Part shown: in pieces, positions 14,944 to 26,620 of the stretch
Layout of the letters: the number at the start of each line of letters is the position of its first letter
Numbering within the stretch: the stretch's first letter is position 1
Assembly (NCBI GenBank): GCA_032718475.1
Contig: JAUCBJ010008102.1
Location: forward strand, 1 to 49,241
Direction of reading: 5' to 3'
DNA: 49,241 nucleotides
DNA from: Nemertoderma westbladi
Taxonomy: Eukaryota > Xenacoelomorpha > Nemertodermatida > Nemertodermatidae
The notes under the pieces: model-generated
The model's input: the letters and a program-made list of their open reading frames with translations, nothing else
Database searches by the model: none
What the model was told of the DNA's origin: nothing
Made by a program: the position numbers and the translations under genes

Positions 14944-17508
14944 TTACCTTTGGTTGTAAATACAACTTATATAACTTACCTTTGGTTGTAAATATAACTT
15001 ATATTACTTACTTACCTTTGGTTGTAAATATAACTTATATAACTTTGGTTGTAAATACAACTTATATAACTTACCTTTGGTTGTAAATACAACTTATATA
15101 ACTTACCTTTGGTTGTAAATACAACTTATATAACTTTGGTTGTAAATACAACTTATATAACTTACCTTTGGTTGTAAATACAACTTATATAACTTTGGTT
15201 GTAAATACAACTTATATAACTTACCTTTGGTTGTAAATACAACTTATATAACTTACCTTTGGTTGTAAATACAACTTATATAACTTACCTTTGGTTGTAA
15301 ATACAACTTATATAACTTACCTTTGGTTGTAAATATAACTTATATAACTTACCTTTGGTTGTAAATACAACTTATATAACTTACCTTTGGTTGTAAATAC
15401 AACTTATATAACTTACCTTTGGTTGTAAATATAACTTATATAACTTTGGTTGTAAATACAACTTATATAACTTACCTTTGGTTGTAAATACAACTTATAT
15501 AACTTACCTTTGGTTGTAAATACAACTTATATAACTTTGGTTGTAAATACAACTTATATAACTTACCTTTGGTTGTAAATACAACTTATATAACTTTGGT
15601 TGTAAATACAACTTATATAACTTACCTTTGGTTGTAAATATGACTTATATAACTTACCTTTGGTTGTAAATACAACTTATATAACTTACCTTTGGTTGTA
15701 AATATAACTTATATAACTTACCTTTGGTTGTAAATACAACTTATATAACTTACCTTTGGTTGTAAATACAACTTATATAACTTACCTTTGGTTGTAAATA
15801 CAACTTATATAACTTACCTTTGGTTGTAAATACAACTTATATAACTTACCTTTGGTTGTAAATATAACTTATATAACTTTGGTTGTAAATACATCTTATA
15901 TAACTTACCTTTGGTTGTAAATACAACTTATATAACTTACCTTTGATTGTAAATACAACTTATATAACTTTGGTTGTAAATACAACTTATATAACTTACC
16001 TTTGGTTGTAAATACAACTTATATAACTTTGGTTGTAAATACAACTTATATAACTTACCTTTGGTTGTAAATATGACTTATATAACTTACCTTTGGTTGT
16101 AAATACAACTTATATAACTTACCTTTGGTTGTAAATACAACTTATATAACTTACCTTTGGTTGTAAATATAACTTATATAACTTTGGTTGTAAATACAAC
16201 TTATATAACTTACCTTTGGTTGTAAATACAACTTATATAACTTACCTTTGGTTGTAAATACAACTTATATAACTTTGGTTGTAAATATGACTTATATAAC
16301 TTACCTTTGGTTGTAAATATGACTTATATAACTTACCTTTGGTTGTAAATATGACTTATATAACTTACCTTTGGTTGTAAATACAACTTATATAACTTAC
16401 CTTTGGTTGTAAATACAACTTATATAACTTACCTTTGGTTGTAAATACAACTTATATAACTTACCTTTGGTTGTAAATATAACTTATATAACTTACCTTT
16501 GGTTGTAAATACAACTTATATAACTTACCTTTGGTTGTAAATACAACTTATATAACTTACCTTTGGTTGTAAATATAACTTATATAACTTACCTTTGGTT
16601 GTAAATACAACTTATATAACTTACCTTTGGTTGTAAATACAACTTATATAACTTACCTTTGGTTGTAAATATAACTTATATAACTTACCTTTGGTTGTAA
16701 ATACAACTTATATAACTTACCTTTGGTTGTAAATATGACTTATATAACTTACCTTTGGTTGTAAATATGACTTATATAACTTACCTTTGGTTGTAAATAC
16801 AACTTATATAACTTACCTTTGGTTGTAAATATAACTTATATAACTTTGGTTGTAAATACAACTTATATAACTTACCTTTGGTTGTAAATACAACTTATAT
16901 AACTTTGGTTGTAAATACAACTTATATAACTTACCTTTGGTTGTAAATACAACTTATATAACTTTGGTTGTAAATACAACTTATATAACTTACCTTTGGT
17001 TGTAAATGTAAATACAACTTATAAAACTTACCTTTGGTTGTAAATACAACTTATATAACTTACCTTTGGTTGTAAATATAACTTATATTACTTACTTACC
17101 TTTGGTTGTAAATATAACTTATATAACTTTGGTTGTAAATACAACTTATATAACTTACCTTTGGTTGTAAATACAACTTATATAACTTACCTTTGGTTGT
17201 AAATACAACTTATATAACTTTGGTTGTAAATACAACTTATATAACTTACCTTTGGTTGTAAATACAACTTATATAACTTTGGTTGTAAATACAACTTATA
17301 TAACTTACCTTTGGTTGTAAATACAACTCATATAACTTACCTTTGGTTGTAAATACAACTTATATAACTTACCTTTGGTTGTAAATATAACTTATATAAC
17401 TTACCTTTGGTTGTAAATATAACTTATATAACTTACCTTTGGTTGTAAATACAACTTATATAACTTACCTTTGGTTGTAAATATGACTTATATAACTTAC
17501 CTTTGGTT

Positions 17509-18098
17509 GTAACTTGTAAATATGACTTATATAACTTACCTTTGGTTGTAACTTGTAAATATGACTTATATAACTTACCTTTGGTTGTAAATATAACTTA
17601 TATAACTTACCTTTGGTTGTAAATACAACTCATATAACTTACCTTTGGTTGTAAATACAACTTATATAACTTACCTTTGGTTGTAAATACAACTTATATA
17701 CCGGTAACTTACCTTTGGTTGTAAATATAACTTATATAACTTACCTTTGGTTGTAAATATAACTTATATAACTTACCTTTGGTTGTAAATACAACTCATA
17801 TAACTTACCTTTGGTTGTAAATATAACTTATATTACTTACCTTTGGTTGTAAATACAACTTATATAACTTACCTTTGGTTGTAAATATGACTTATATAAC
17901 TTACCTTTGGTTGTAAATATGACTTATATAACTTACCTTTGGTTGTAAATATGACTTATATAACTTACCTTTGGTTGTAAATACAACTTATATAACTTAC
18001 CTTTGGTTGTAAATATAACTTATATTACTTACCTTTGGTTGTAAATACAACTTATATAACTTACCTTTGGTTGTAAATGTAAATACAACTTATAAAAC
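17509..18098. repeat. Higher-order repeat core, right family
   Basis: GTAACTTGTA at 17509, ACCGGT at 17700 and AAATGTAAATAC at 18075, with spacings of 191 and 375 bp identical to the copies at 14354 and 20556. Confidence 0.85.
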
Positions 18099-20555
18099 TT
18101 ACCTTTGGTTGTAAATACAACTTATATAACTTACCTTTGGTTGTAAATATAACTTATATTACTTACTTACCTTTGGTTGTAAATATAACTTATATAACTT
18201 TGGTTGTAAATACAACTTATATAACTTACCTTTGGTTGTAAATACAACTTATATAACTTACCTTTGGTTGTAAATACAACTTATATAACTTTGGTTGTAA
18301 ATACAACTTATATAACTTACCTTTGGTTGTAAATACAACTTATATAACTTTGGTTGTAAATACAACTTATATAACTTACCTTTAATTGTAAATACAACTT
18401 ATATAACTTACCTTTGGTTGTAAATACAACTTATATAACTTACCTTTGGTTGTAAATACAACTTATATAACTTACCTTTGGTTGTAAATATAACTTATAT
18501 AACTTACCTTTGGTTGTAAATACAACTTATATAACTTACCTTTGGTTGTAAATACAACTTATATAACTTACCTTTGGTTGTAAATATAACTTATATAACT
18601 TTGGTTGTAAATACAACTTATATAACTTACCTTTGGTTGTAAATACAACTTATATAACTTACCTTTGGTTGTAAATACAACTTATATAACTTTGGTTGTA
18701 AATACAACTTATATAACTTACCTTTGGTTGTAAATACAACTTATATAACTTTGGTTGTAAATACAACTTATATAACTTACCTTTGGTTGTAAATATGACT
18801 TATATAACTTACCTTTGGTTGTAAATACAACTTATATAACTTACCTTTGGTTGTAAATATAACTTATATAACTTACCTTTGGTTGTAAATACAACTTATA
18901 TAACTTACCTTTGGTTGTAAATACAACTTATATAACTTACCTTTGGTTGTAAATACAACTTATATAACTTACCTTTGGTTGTAAATACAACTTATATAAC
19001 TTACCTTTGGTTGTAAATATAACTTATATAACTTTGGTTGTAAATACAACTTATATAACTTACCTTTGGTTGTAAATACAACTTATATAACTTACCTTTG
19101 GTTGTAAATACAACTTATATAACTTTGGTTGTAAATACAACTTATATAACTTACCTTTGGTTGTAAATACAACTTATATAACTTTGGTTGTAAATACAAC
19201 TTATATAACTTACCTTTGGTTGTAAATATGACTTATATAACTTACCTTTGGTTGTAAATACAACTTATATAACTTACCTTTGGTTGTAAATACAACTTAT
19301 ATAACTTACCTTTGGTTGTAAATATAACTTATATAACTTTGGTTGTAAATACAACTTATATAACTTACCTTTGGTTGTAAATACAACTTATATAACTTTG
19401 GTTGTAAATACAACTCATATAACTTACCTTTGGTTGTAAATATAACTTATATAACTTACCTTTGGTTGTAAATACAACTCATATAACTTACCTTTGGTTG
19501 TAAATATAACTTATATTACTTACCTTTGGTTGTAAATACAACTTATATAACTTACCTTTGGTTGTAAATATGACTTATATAACTTACCTTTGGTTGTAAA
19601 TATGACTTATATAACTTACCTTTGGTTGTAAATATAACTTATATAACTTACCTTTGGTTGTAAATACAACTCATATAACTTACCTTTGGTTGTAAATACA
19701 ACTTATATAACTTACCTTTGGTTGTAAATACAACTTATATAACTTACCTTTGGTTGTAAATATAACTTATATAACTTACCTTTGGTTGTAAATATAACTT
19801 ATATAACTTACCTTTGGTTGTAAATACAACTTATATAACTTACCTTTGGTTGTAAATACAACTTATATAACTTACCTTTGGTTGTAAATACAACTCATAT
19901 AACTTACCTTTGGTTGTAAATACAACTTATATAACTTACCTTTGGTTGTAAATACAACTTATATAACTTACCTTTGGTTGTAAATATAACTTATATAACT
20001 TACCTTTGGTTGTAAATATAACTTATATAACTTACCTTTGGTTGTAAATACAACTCATATAACTTACCTTTGGTTGTAAATACAACTCATATAACTTACC
20101 TTTGGTTGTAAATACAACTTATATAACTTACCTTTGGTTGTAAATATAACTTATATAACTTACCTTTGGTTGTAAATATAACTTATATAACTTACCTTTG
20201 GTTGTAAATACAACTTATATAACTTACCTTTGGTTGTAAATATGACTTATATAACTTACCTTTGGTTGTAAATACAACTTATATAACTTACCTTTGGTTG
20301 TAAATACAACTCATATAACTTACCTTTGGTTGTAAATACAACTTATATAACTTACCTTTGGTTGTAAATATAACTTATATAACTTACCTTTGGTTGTAAA
20401 TATAACTTATATAACTTACCTTTGGTTGTAAATACAACTTATATAACTTACCTTTGGTTGTAAATATAACTTATATAACTTACCTTTGGTTGTAAATACA
20501 ACTTATATAACTTACCTTTGGTTGTAAATATGACTTATATAACTTACCTTTGGTT

Positions 20556-21144
20556 GTAACTTGTAAATATGACTTATATAACTTACCTTTGGTTGTAACT
20601 TGTAAATATGACTTATATAACTTACCTTTGGTTGTAAATATAACTTATATAACTTACCTTTGGTTGTAAATACAACTCATATAACTTACCTTTGGTTGTA
20701 AATACAACTTATATAACTTACCTTTGGTTGTAAATACAACTTATATACCGGTAACTTACCTTTGGTTGTAAATATAACTTATATAACTTACCTTTGGTTG
20801 TAAATATAACTTATATAACTTACCTTTGGTTGTAAATACAACTCATATAACTTACCTTTGGTTGTAAATATAACTTATATTACTTACCTTTGGTTGTAAA
20901 TACAACTTATATAACTTACCTTTGGTTGTAAATATGACTTATATAACTTACCTTTGGTTGTAAATATGACTTATATAACTTACCTTTGGTTGTAAATATG
21001 ACTTATATAACTTACCTTTGGTTGTAAATACAACTTATATAACTTACCTTTGGTTGTAAATATAACTTATATTACTTACCTTTGGTTGTAAATACAACTT
21101 ATATAACTTACCTTTGGTTGTAAATGTAAATACAACTTATAAAA
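20556..21144. repeat. Higher-order repeat core, right family, last copy
   Basis: GTAACTTGTA at 20556, ACCGGT at 20747 and AAATGTAAATAC at 21122 (191 and 375 bp). Downstream the AAATGTAAATAC unit is re-duplicated at about 21446, 21616 and 21910. From about 22 kb to the array end no ACCGGT or ACTTGTA marker units occur, only canonical, ATAACT, ATGACT and 27-bp units. Confidence 0.85.
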
Positions 21145-24100
21145 CTTACCTTTGGTTGTAAATACAACTTATATAACTTACCTTTGGTTGTAAATATAAC
21201 TTATATTACTTACCTTTGGTTGTAAATACAACTTATATAACTTACCTTTGGTTGTAAATATGACTTATATAACTTACCTTTGGTTGTAAATATGACTTAT
21301 ATAACTTACCTTTGGTTGTAAATATGACTTATATAACTTACCTTTGGTTGTAAATACAACTTATATAACTTACCTTTGGTTGTAAATATAACTTATATTA
21401 CTTACCTTTGGTTGTAAATACAACTTATATAACTTACCTTTGGTTGTAAATGTAAATACAACTTATAAAACTTACCTTTGGTTGTAAATACAACTTATAT
21501 AACTTACCTTTGGTTGTAAATATGACTTATATAACTTACCTTTGGTTGTAAATATAACTTATATTACTTACCTTTGGTTGTAAATACAACTTATATAACT
21601 TACCTTTGGTTGTAAATGTAAATACAACTTATAAAACTTACCTTTGGTTGTAAATACAACTTATATAACTTACCTTTGGTTGTAAATATGACTTATATAA
21701 CTTACCTTTGGTTGTAAATATAACTTATATAACTTACCTTTGGTTGTAAATACAACTTATATAACTTACCTTTGGTTGTAAATATGACTTATATAACTTA
21801 CCTTTGGTTGTAAATACAACTTATATAACTTACCTTTGGTTGTAAATATAACTTATATTACTTACCTTTGGTTGTAAATACAACTTATATAACTTACCTT
21901 TGGTTGTAAATGTAAATACAACTTATAAAACTTACCTTTGGTTGTAAATACAACTTATACAACTTACCTTTGGTTGTAAATATAACTTATATAACTTTGG
22001 TTGTAAATACAACTTATATAACTTACCTTTGGTTGTAAATACAACTTATATAACTTACCTTTGGTTGTAAATACAACTTATATAACTTTGGTTGTAAATA
22101 CAACTTATATAACTTACCTTTGGTTGTAAATACAACTTATATAACTTACCTTTGGTTGTAAATACAACTTATATAACTTTGGTTGTAAATACAACTTATA
22201 TAACTTACCTTTGGTTGTAAATACAACTTATATAACTTTGGTTGTAAATACAACTTATATAACTTACCTTTGGTTGTAAATATGACTTATATAACTTACC
22301 TTTGGTTGTAAATACAACTTATATAACTTACCTTTGGTTGTAAATATAACTTATATAACTTACCTTTGGTTGTAAATACAACTTATATAACTTACCTTTG
22401 GTTGTAAATACAACTTATATAACTTACCTTTGGTTGTAAATACAACTTATATAACTTACCTTTGGTTGTAAATACAACTTATATAACTTACCTTTGGTTG
22501 TAAATATAACTTATATAACTTTGGTTGTAAATACATCTTATATAACTTACCTTTGGTTGTAAATACAACTTATATAACTTACCTTTGGTTGTAAATACAA
22601 CTTATATAACTTTGGTTGTAAATACAACTTATATAACTTACCTTTGGTTGTAAATACAACTTATATAACTTACCTTTGGTTGTAAATATGACTTATATAA
22701 CTTACCTTTGGTTGTAAATACAACTTATATAACTTACCTTTGGTTGTAAATACAACTTATATAACTTACCTTTGGTTGTAAATATAACTTATATAACTTT
22801 GGTTGTAAATACAACTTATATAACTTACCTTTGGTTGTAAATACAACTTATATAACTTACCTTTGGTTGTAAATACAACTTATATAACTTTGGTTGTAAA
22901 TATGACTTATATAACTTACCTTTGGTTGTAAATATGACTTATATAACTTACCTTTGGTTGTAAATATGACTTATATAACTTACCTTTGGTTGTAAATACA
23001 ACTTATATAACTTACCTTTGGTTGTAAATACAACTTATATAACTTACCTTTGGTTGTAAATACAACTTATATAACTTACCTTTGGTTGTAAATATAACTT
23101 ATATAACTTACCTTTGGTTGTAAATACAACTTATATAACTTACCTTTGTCCTTTGGTTGTAAATACAACTTATATAACTTACCTTTGGTTGTAAATATAA
23201 CTTATATAACTTACCTTTGGTTGTAAATACAACTTATATAACTTACCTTTGGTTGTAAATACAACTTATATAACTTACCTTTGGTTGTAAATATAACTTA
23301 TATAACTTACCTTTGGTTGTAAATACAACTTATATAACTTACCTTTGGTTGTAAATATGACTTATATAACTTACCTTTGGTTGTAAATATGACTTATATA
23401 ACTTACCTTTGGTTGTAAATACAACTTATATAACTTACCTTTGGTTGTAAATATAACTTATATAACTTTGGTTGTAAATACAACTTATATAACTTACCTT
23501 TGGTTGTAAATACAACTTATATAACTTTGGTTGTAAATACAACTTATATAACTTACCTTTGGTTGTAAATACAACTTATATAACTTTGGTTGTAAATACA
23601 ACTTATATAACTTACCTTTGGTTGTAAATATGACTTATATAACTTACCTTTGGTTGTAAATATGACTTATATAACTTACCTTTGGTTGTAAATACAACTT
23701 ATATAACTTACCTTTGGTTGTAAATATAACTTATATAACTTTGGTTGTAAATACAACTTATATAACTTACCTTTGGTTGTAAATACAACTTATATAACTT
23801 TGGTTGTAAATACAACTTATATAACTTACCTTTGGTTGTAAATACAACTTATATAACTTACCTTTGGTTGTAAATATGACTTATATAACTTACCTTTGGT
23901 TGTAAATACAACTTATATAACTTACCTTTGGTTGTAAATACAACTTATATAACTTACCTTTGGTTGTAAATATAACTTATATAACTTTGGTTGTAAATAC
24001 AACTTATATAACTTACCTTTGGTTGTAAATACAACTTATATAACTTACCTTTGGTTGTAAATACAACTTATATAACTTACCTTTGGTTGTAAATATGACT

Positions 24101-25240
24101 TATATAACTTACCTTTGGTTGTAAATACAACTTATATAACTTACCTTTGGTTGTAAATACAACTTATATAACTTACCTTTGGTTGTAAATATAACTTATA
24201 TAACTTTGGTTGTAAATACAACTTATATAACTTACCTTTGGTTGTAAATACAACTTATATAACTTTGGTTGTAAATACAACTTATATAACTTACCTTTGG
24301 TTGTAAATACAACTTATATAACTTACCTTTGGTTGTAAATATGACTTATATAACTTACCTTTGGTTGTAAATACAACTTATATAACTTACCTTTGGTTGT
24401 AAATACAACTTATATAACTTACCTTTGGTTGTAAATATAACTTATATAACTTTGGTTGTAAATACAACTTATATAACTTACCTTTGGTTGTAAATACAAC
24501 TTATATAACTTACCTTTGGTTGTAAATACAACTTATATAACTTACCTTTGGTTGTAAATATGACTTATATAACTTACCTTTGGTTGTAAATACAACTTAT
24601 ATAACTTACCTTTGGTTGTAAATACAACTTATATAACTTACCTTTGGTTGTAAATATAACTTATATAACTTTGGTTGTAAATACAACTTATATAACTTAC
24701 CTTTGGTTGTAAATACAACTTATATAACTTACCTTTGGTTGTAAATACAACTTATATAACTTTGGTTGTAAATACAACTTATATAACTTACCTTTGGTTG
24801 TAAATATAACTTATATAACTTACCTTTGGTTGTAAATACAACTTATATAACTTTGGTTGTAAATACAACTTATATAACTTACCTTTGGTTGTAAATACAA
24901 CTTATATAACTTACCTTTGGTTGTAAATACAACTTATATAACTTACCTTTGGTTGTAAATATAACTTATATAACTTACCTTTGGTTGTAAATACAACTTA
25001 TATAACTTACCTTTGGTTGTAAATACAACTTATATAACTTACCTTTGGTTGTAAATATGACTTATATAACTTACCTTTGGTTGTAAATATGACTTATATA
25101 ACTTACCTTTGGTTGTAAATACAACTTATATAACTTACCTTTGGTTGTAAATATAACTTATATAACTTACCTTTGGTTGTAAATACAACTTATATAACTT
25201 ACCTTTGGTTGTAAATATAACTTATATAACTTACCCTTGG

Positions 25241-25499
25241 GACGCGGTTGGCTCTATAGACTGGTCTGTAGAACTTATATTTAGCATCGAACTCGAGTTA
25301 AGTAGCGAAGGAACCAAGGTTGGAGAATCTGTAACAAATACACCGAGAGCGGTGGAAAATAGGCTGAGAAGGTAAAATATACAACGATACCGGTTGAATT
25401 TCTACTTAAGTTAGAAAATATTATAAAGAAAAAGTAAAAAGAGAACAAATAGTTTCCCTAAAATCCAAATAATTTAATACGGTATACCGAAAATCTCCG
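25241..25499. other. Unique AT-rich segment between satellite and gene
   Basis: No convincing gene. On the minus strand it follows the stop of the unknown gene. It contains a pyrimidine-rich run with a branch-point-like TTCTAAC (about 25408-25440) and an AG that could serve as a splice acceptor, followed by about 35 open codons. I see no clear AATAAA on the minus strand here. Confidence 0.5.
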
Positions 25500-26561
25500 T
25501 CAATTACAATTACCTTGAGTAGACGAGGTGGATTGATCCAGGAGCGGGTTGGCTTGGTAATTATGCGACAGATCGAACATAGAGGTACCGGTAGAGGCGA
25601 CGTCTTCTAAATCCCGCAACATAAACTGCACAGAATCACCGGCTGGCGGTTCAGTAATAGAGGCCTCGGTAAAAGGATCAGCTGATACCGGACAGGCCGA
25701 CTGTTCCAACTCCAGTTTCATTTCGGAATCCTCCGAGGGGTTTTCGAGTTTAATTTCGGGAAGCGCGTCGGTTGGAGTGACGGATTGGGTGGTTAAGTTG
25801 TCGGAGTTTGGGAGTTGGAAGGACGTGGTTGGCGGTTGAGTCGATGGCATTGTGGCTCCGGGAGGAATCGGGGGCCTCCGACCTCGACTAGCTAATCGAC
25901 TCAATGATTGGGCCATTCCTCTACGGTGGAATCTATATGAGAATAAATGGATTGATTTTATGTGAAATTATGTGAGAAATACAGGACACTACTGGGGTAA
26001 GGGGTACGGTACATGATACTACTACCAAAGGCAGTTACCGGTAGGCGGTAGCTGATTATGAATGGTTTAGGCCTACCTCGCTCTGCCTCTGTTGTTCGAT
26101 TCAGGAACAGGAATAGAATTCCCTTGTCTCGCATTCGATGAATAATTCCCTTGGGATTGGTTTGCAAAGGACAGTCTGCTATTGGCTAGTCGTGACGTCA
26201 TAGGGGAATCAACGATTGGTTCACTCGCTACCGGTATACTATCTGATGGCGGGGAAATAAACGAGAGATTAGGCAGCCCACTGCCGTCATACAGCCGTTC
26301 CCCGCTGTAATCCGTTCCATCGCGGGAACCAACAGCTGTTGAATCCGGGTTCCCAATGAGTTTCTCCAGCCACGAGGTGATCTCCACCGCGGTGCAGTTG
26401 GTCGTCACATAGTCCTCGAGAAAAGTCCCGTCGTTACGTAAATACTCGCCGAGAAACGAACGCATAAACGTGCTATTGGCCAGACAGATGTTAATGAAAG
26501 AAGATTTGTCGATGACGAACGCTGAAGATATATCGATCGGAATAACGGGACCTTGTTCCAT
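25500..26561 (-). CDS. Unknown two-exon gene, about 301 residues
   Basis: Two minus-strand open segments, 26561-26073 and 25916-25500, join in frame. Exon 1 (26561-26077) would end GCGAG|GTAGGC. Exon 2 (from 25920) would follow CCGTAG|AGGAATG, giving a 156-bp intron (26076-25921) and a junction reading Arg-Gly-Met. The start ATG at 26561 has A at -3 and G at +4. The first 75 or so residues look folded (hydrophobic and acidic, with a possible helix ITSWLEKLIG). The rest is Ser/Pro/Thr-rich and probably disordered, with two sumoylation-like motifs close together (IKLE, MKLE). I recognise no domain; a host nuclear protein or an element-encoded gag-like protein are both possible. A second donor-like site (CAAG|GTAATT, 25514/25513) sits five codons before the stop, so the true 3' end may differ. 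The splicing is inferred. Confidence 0.5.
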
Positions 26562-26582
26562 TTAAATCGAGTACAGTACCGA
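26547..26582 (-). repeat. Start-codon segment, copy A of a 36-bp repeat
   Basis: The stretch with the unknown gene's ATG and first residues recurs with one or two changes at 29177-29212 in the same orientation. On the minus strand both read CGATTTAAATGGAACAAGG. Together with the repeated flank at 43.9 kb it suggests the 5' end of this gene belongs to a small repeat family. Confidence 0.75.
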
Positions 26583-26612
26583 TACAGCGGCAGAGCGGTA
26601 CGGTATACAGGT

Positions 26613-26620
26613 ATGTATAT
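26613..26620 (+). repeat. Left 8-bp target site duplication of foldback element
   Basis: ATGTATAT directly precedes the element end TAGGGTGG; the same eight bases directly follow the other end (29105-29112). Confidence 0.85.

Larger units (their letters stand above)
1..25240. repeat. Giant satellite array of a 32-bp monomer
   Basis: Tandem copies of an AT-rich 32-bp unit fill the stretch without interruption from the first base to about 25240, where the last degenerate copy (CTTACCCTTGG) meets unique sequence. The unit runs TTGGTTGTAAATACAACTT then ATATAACTTACCT. I estimate about 800 copies. Recurrent variants are ATAACT or ATGACT for ACAACT, CTCATAT for CTTATAT, a 27-bp form lacking five bases (TATAACTTTGG), a 39-bp form with an extra ACTTGTA, and 38-bp forms with an inserted CCGGTA or ATGTAA. 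Each unit has a 6-bp dyad (GTTGTA-AA-TACAAC) and the palindrome TTATATAA. On the minus strand it contains AAGGTAAGT. No reading frame of 60 codons exists inside and I see no gene or transposon interrupting it. The array starts outside the window. Confidence 0.98.

Noticed and set aside
1-25240. CRISPR-like array
   Set aside because: The repeats are directly adjacent with no unique spacers, there are no cas genes, and the surroundings are eukaryotic.
1-25240. Telomeric repeat
   Set aside because: The unit is 32 bp with no TTAGGG-like G-rich strand, and the array ends in ordinary interspersed repeats and genes.
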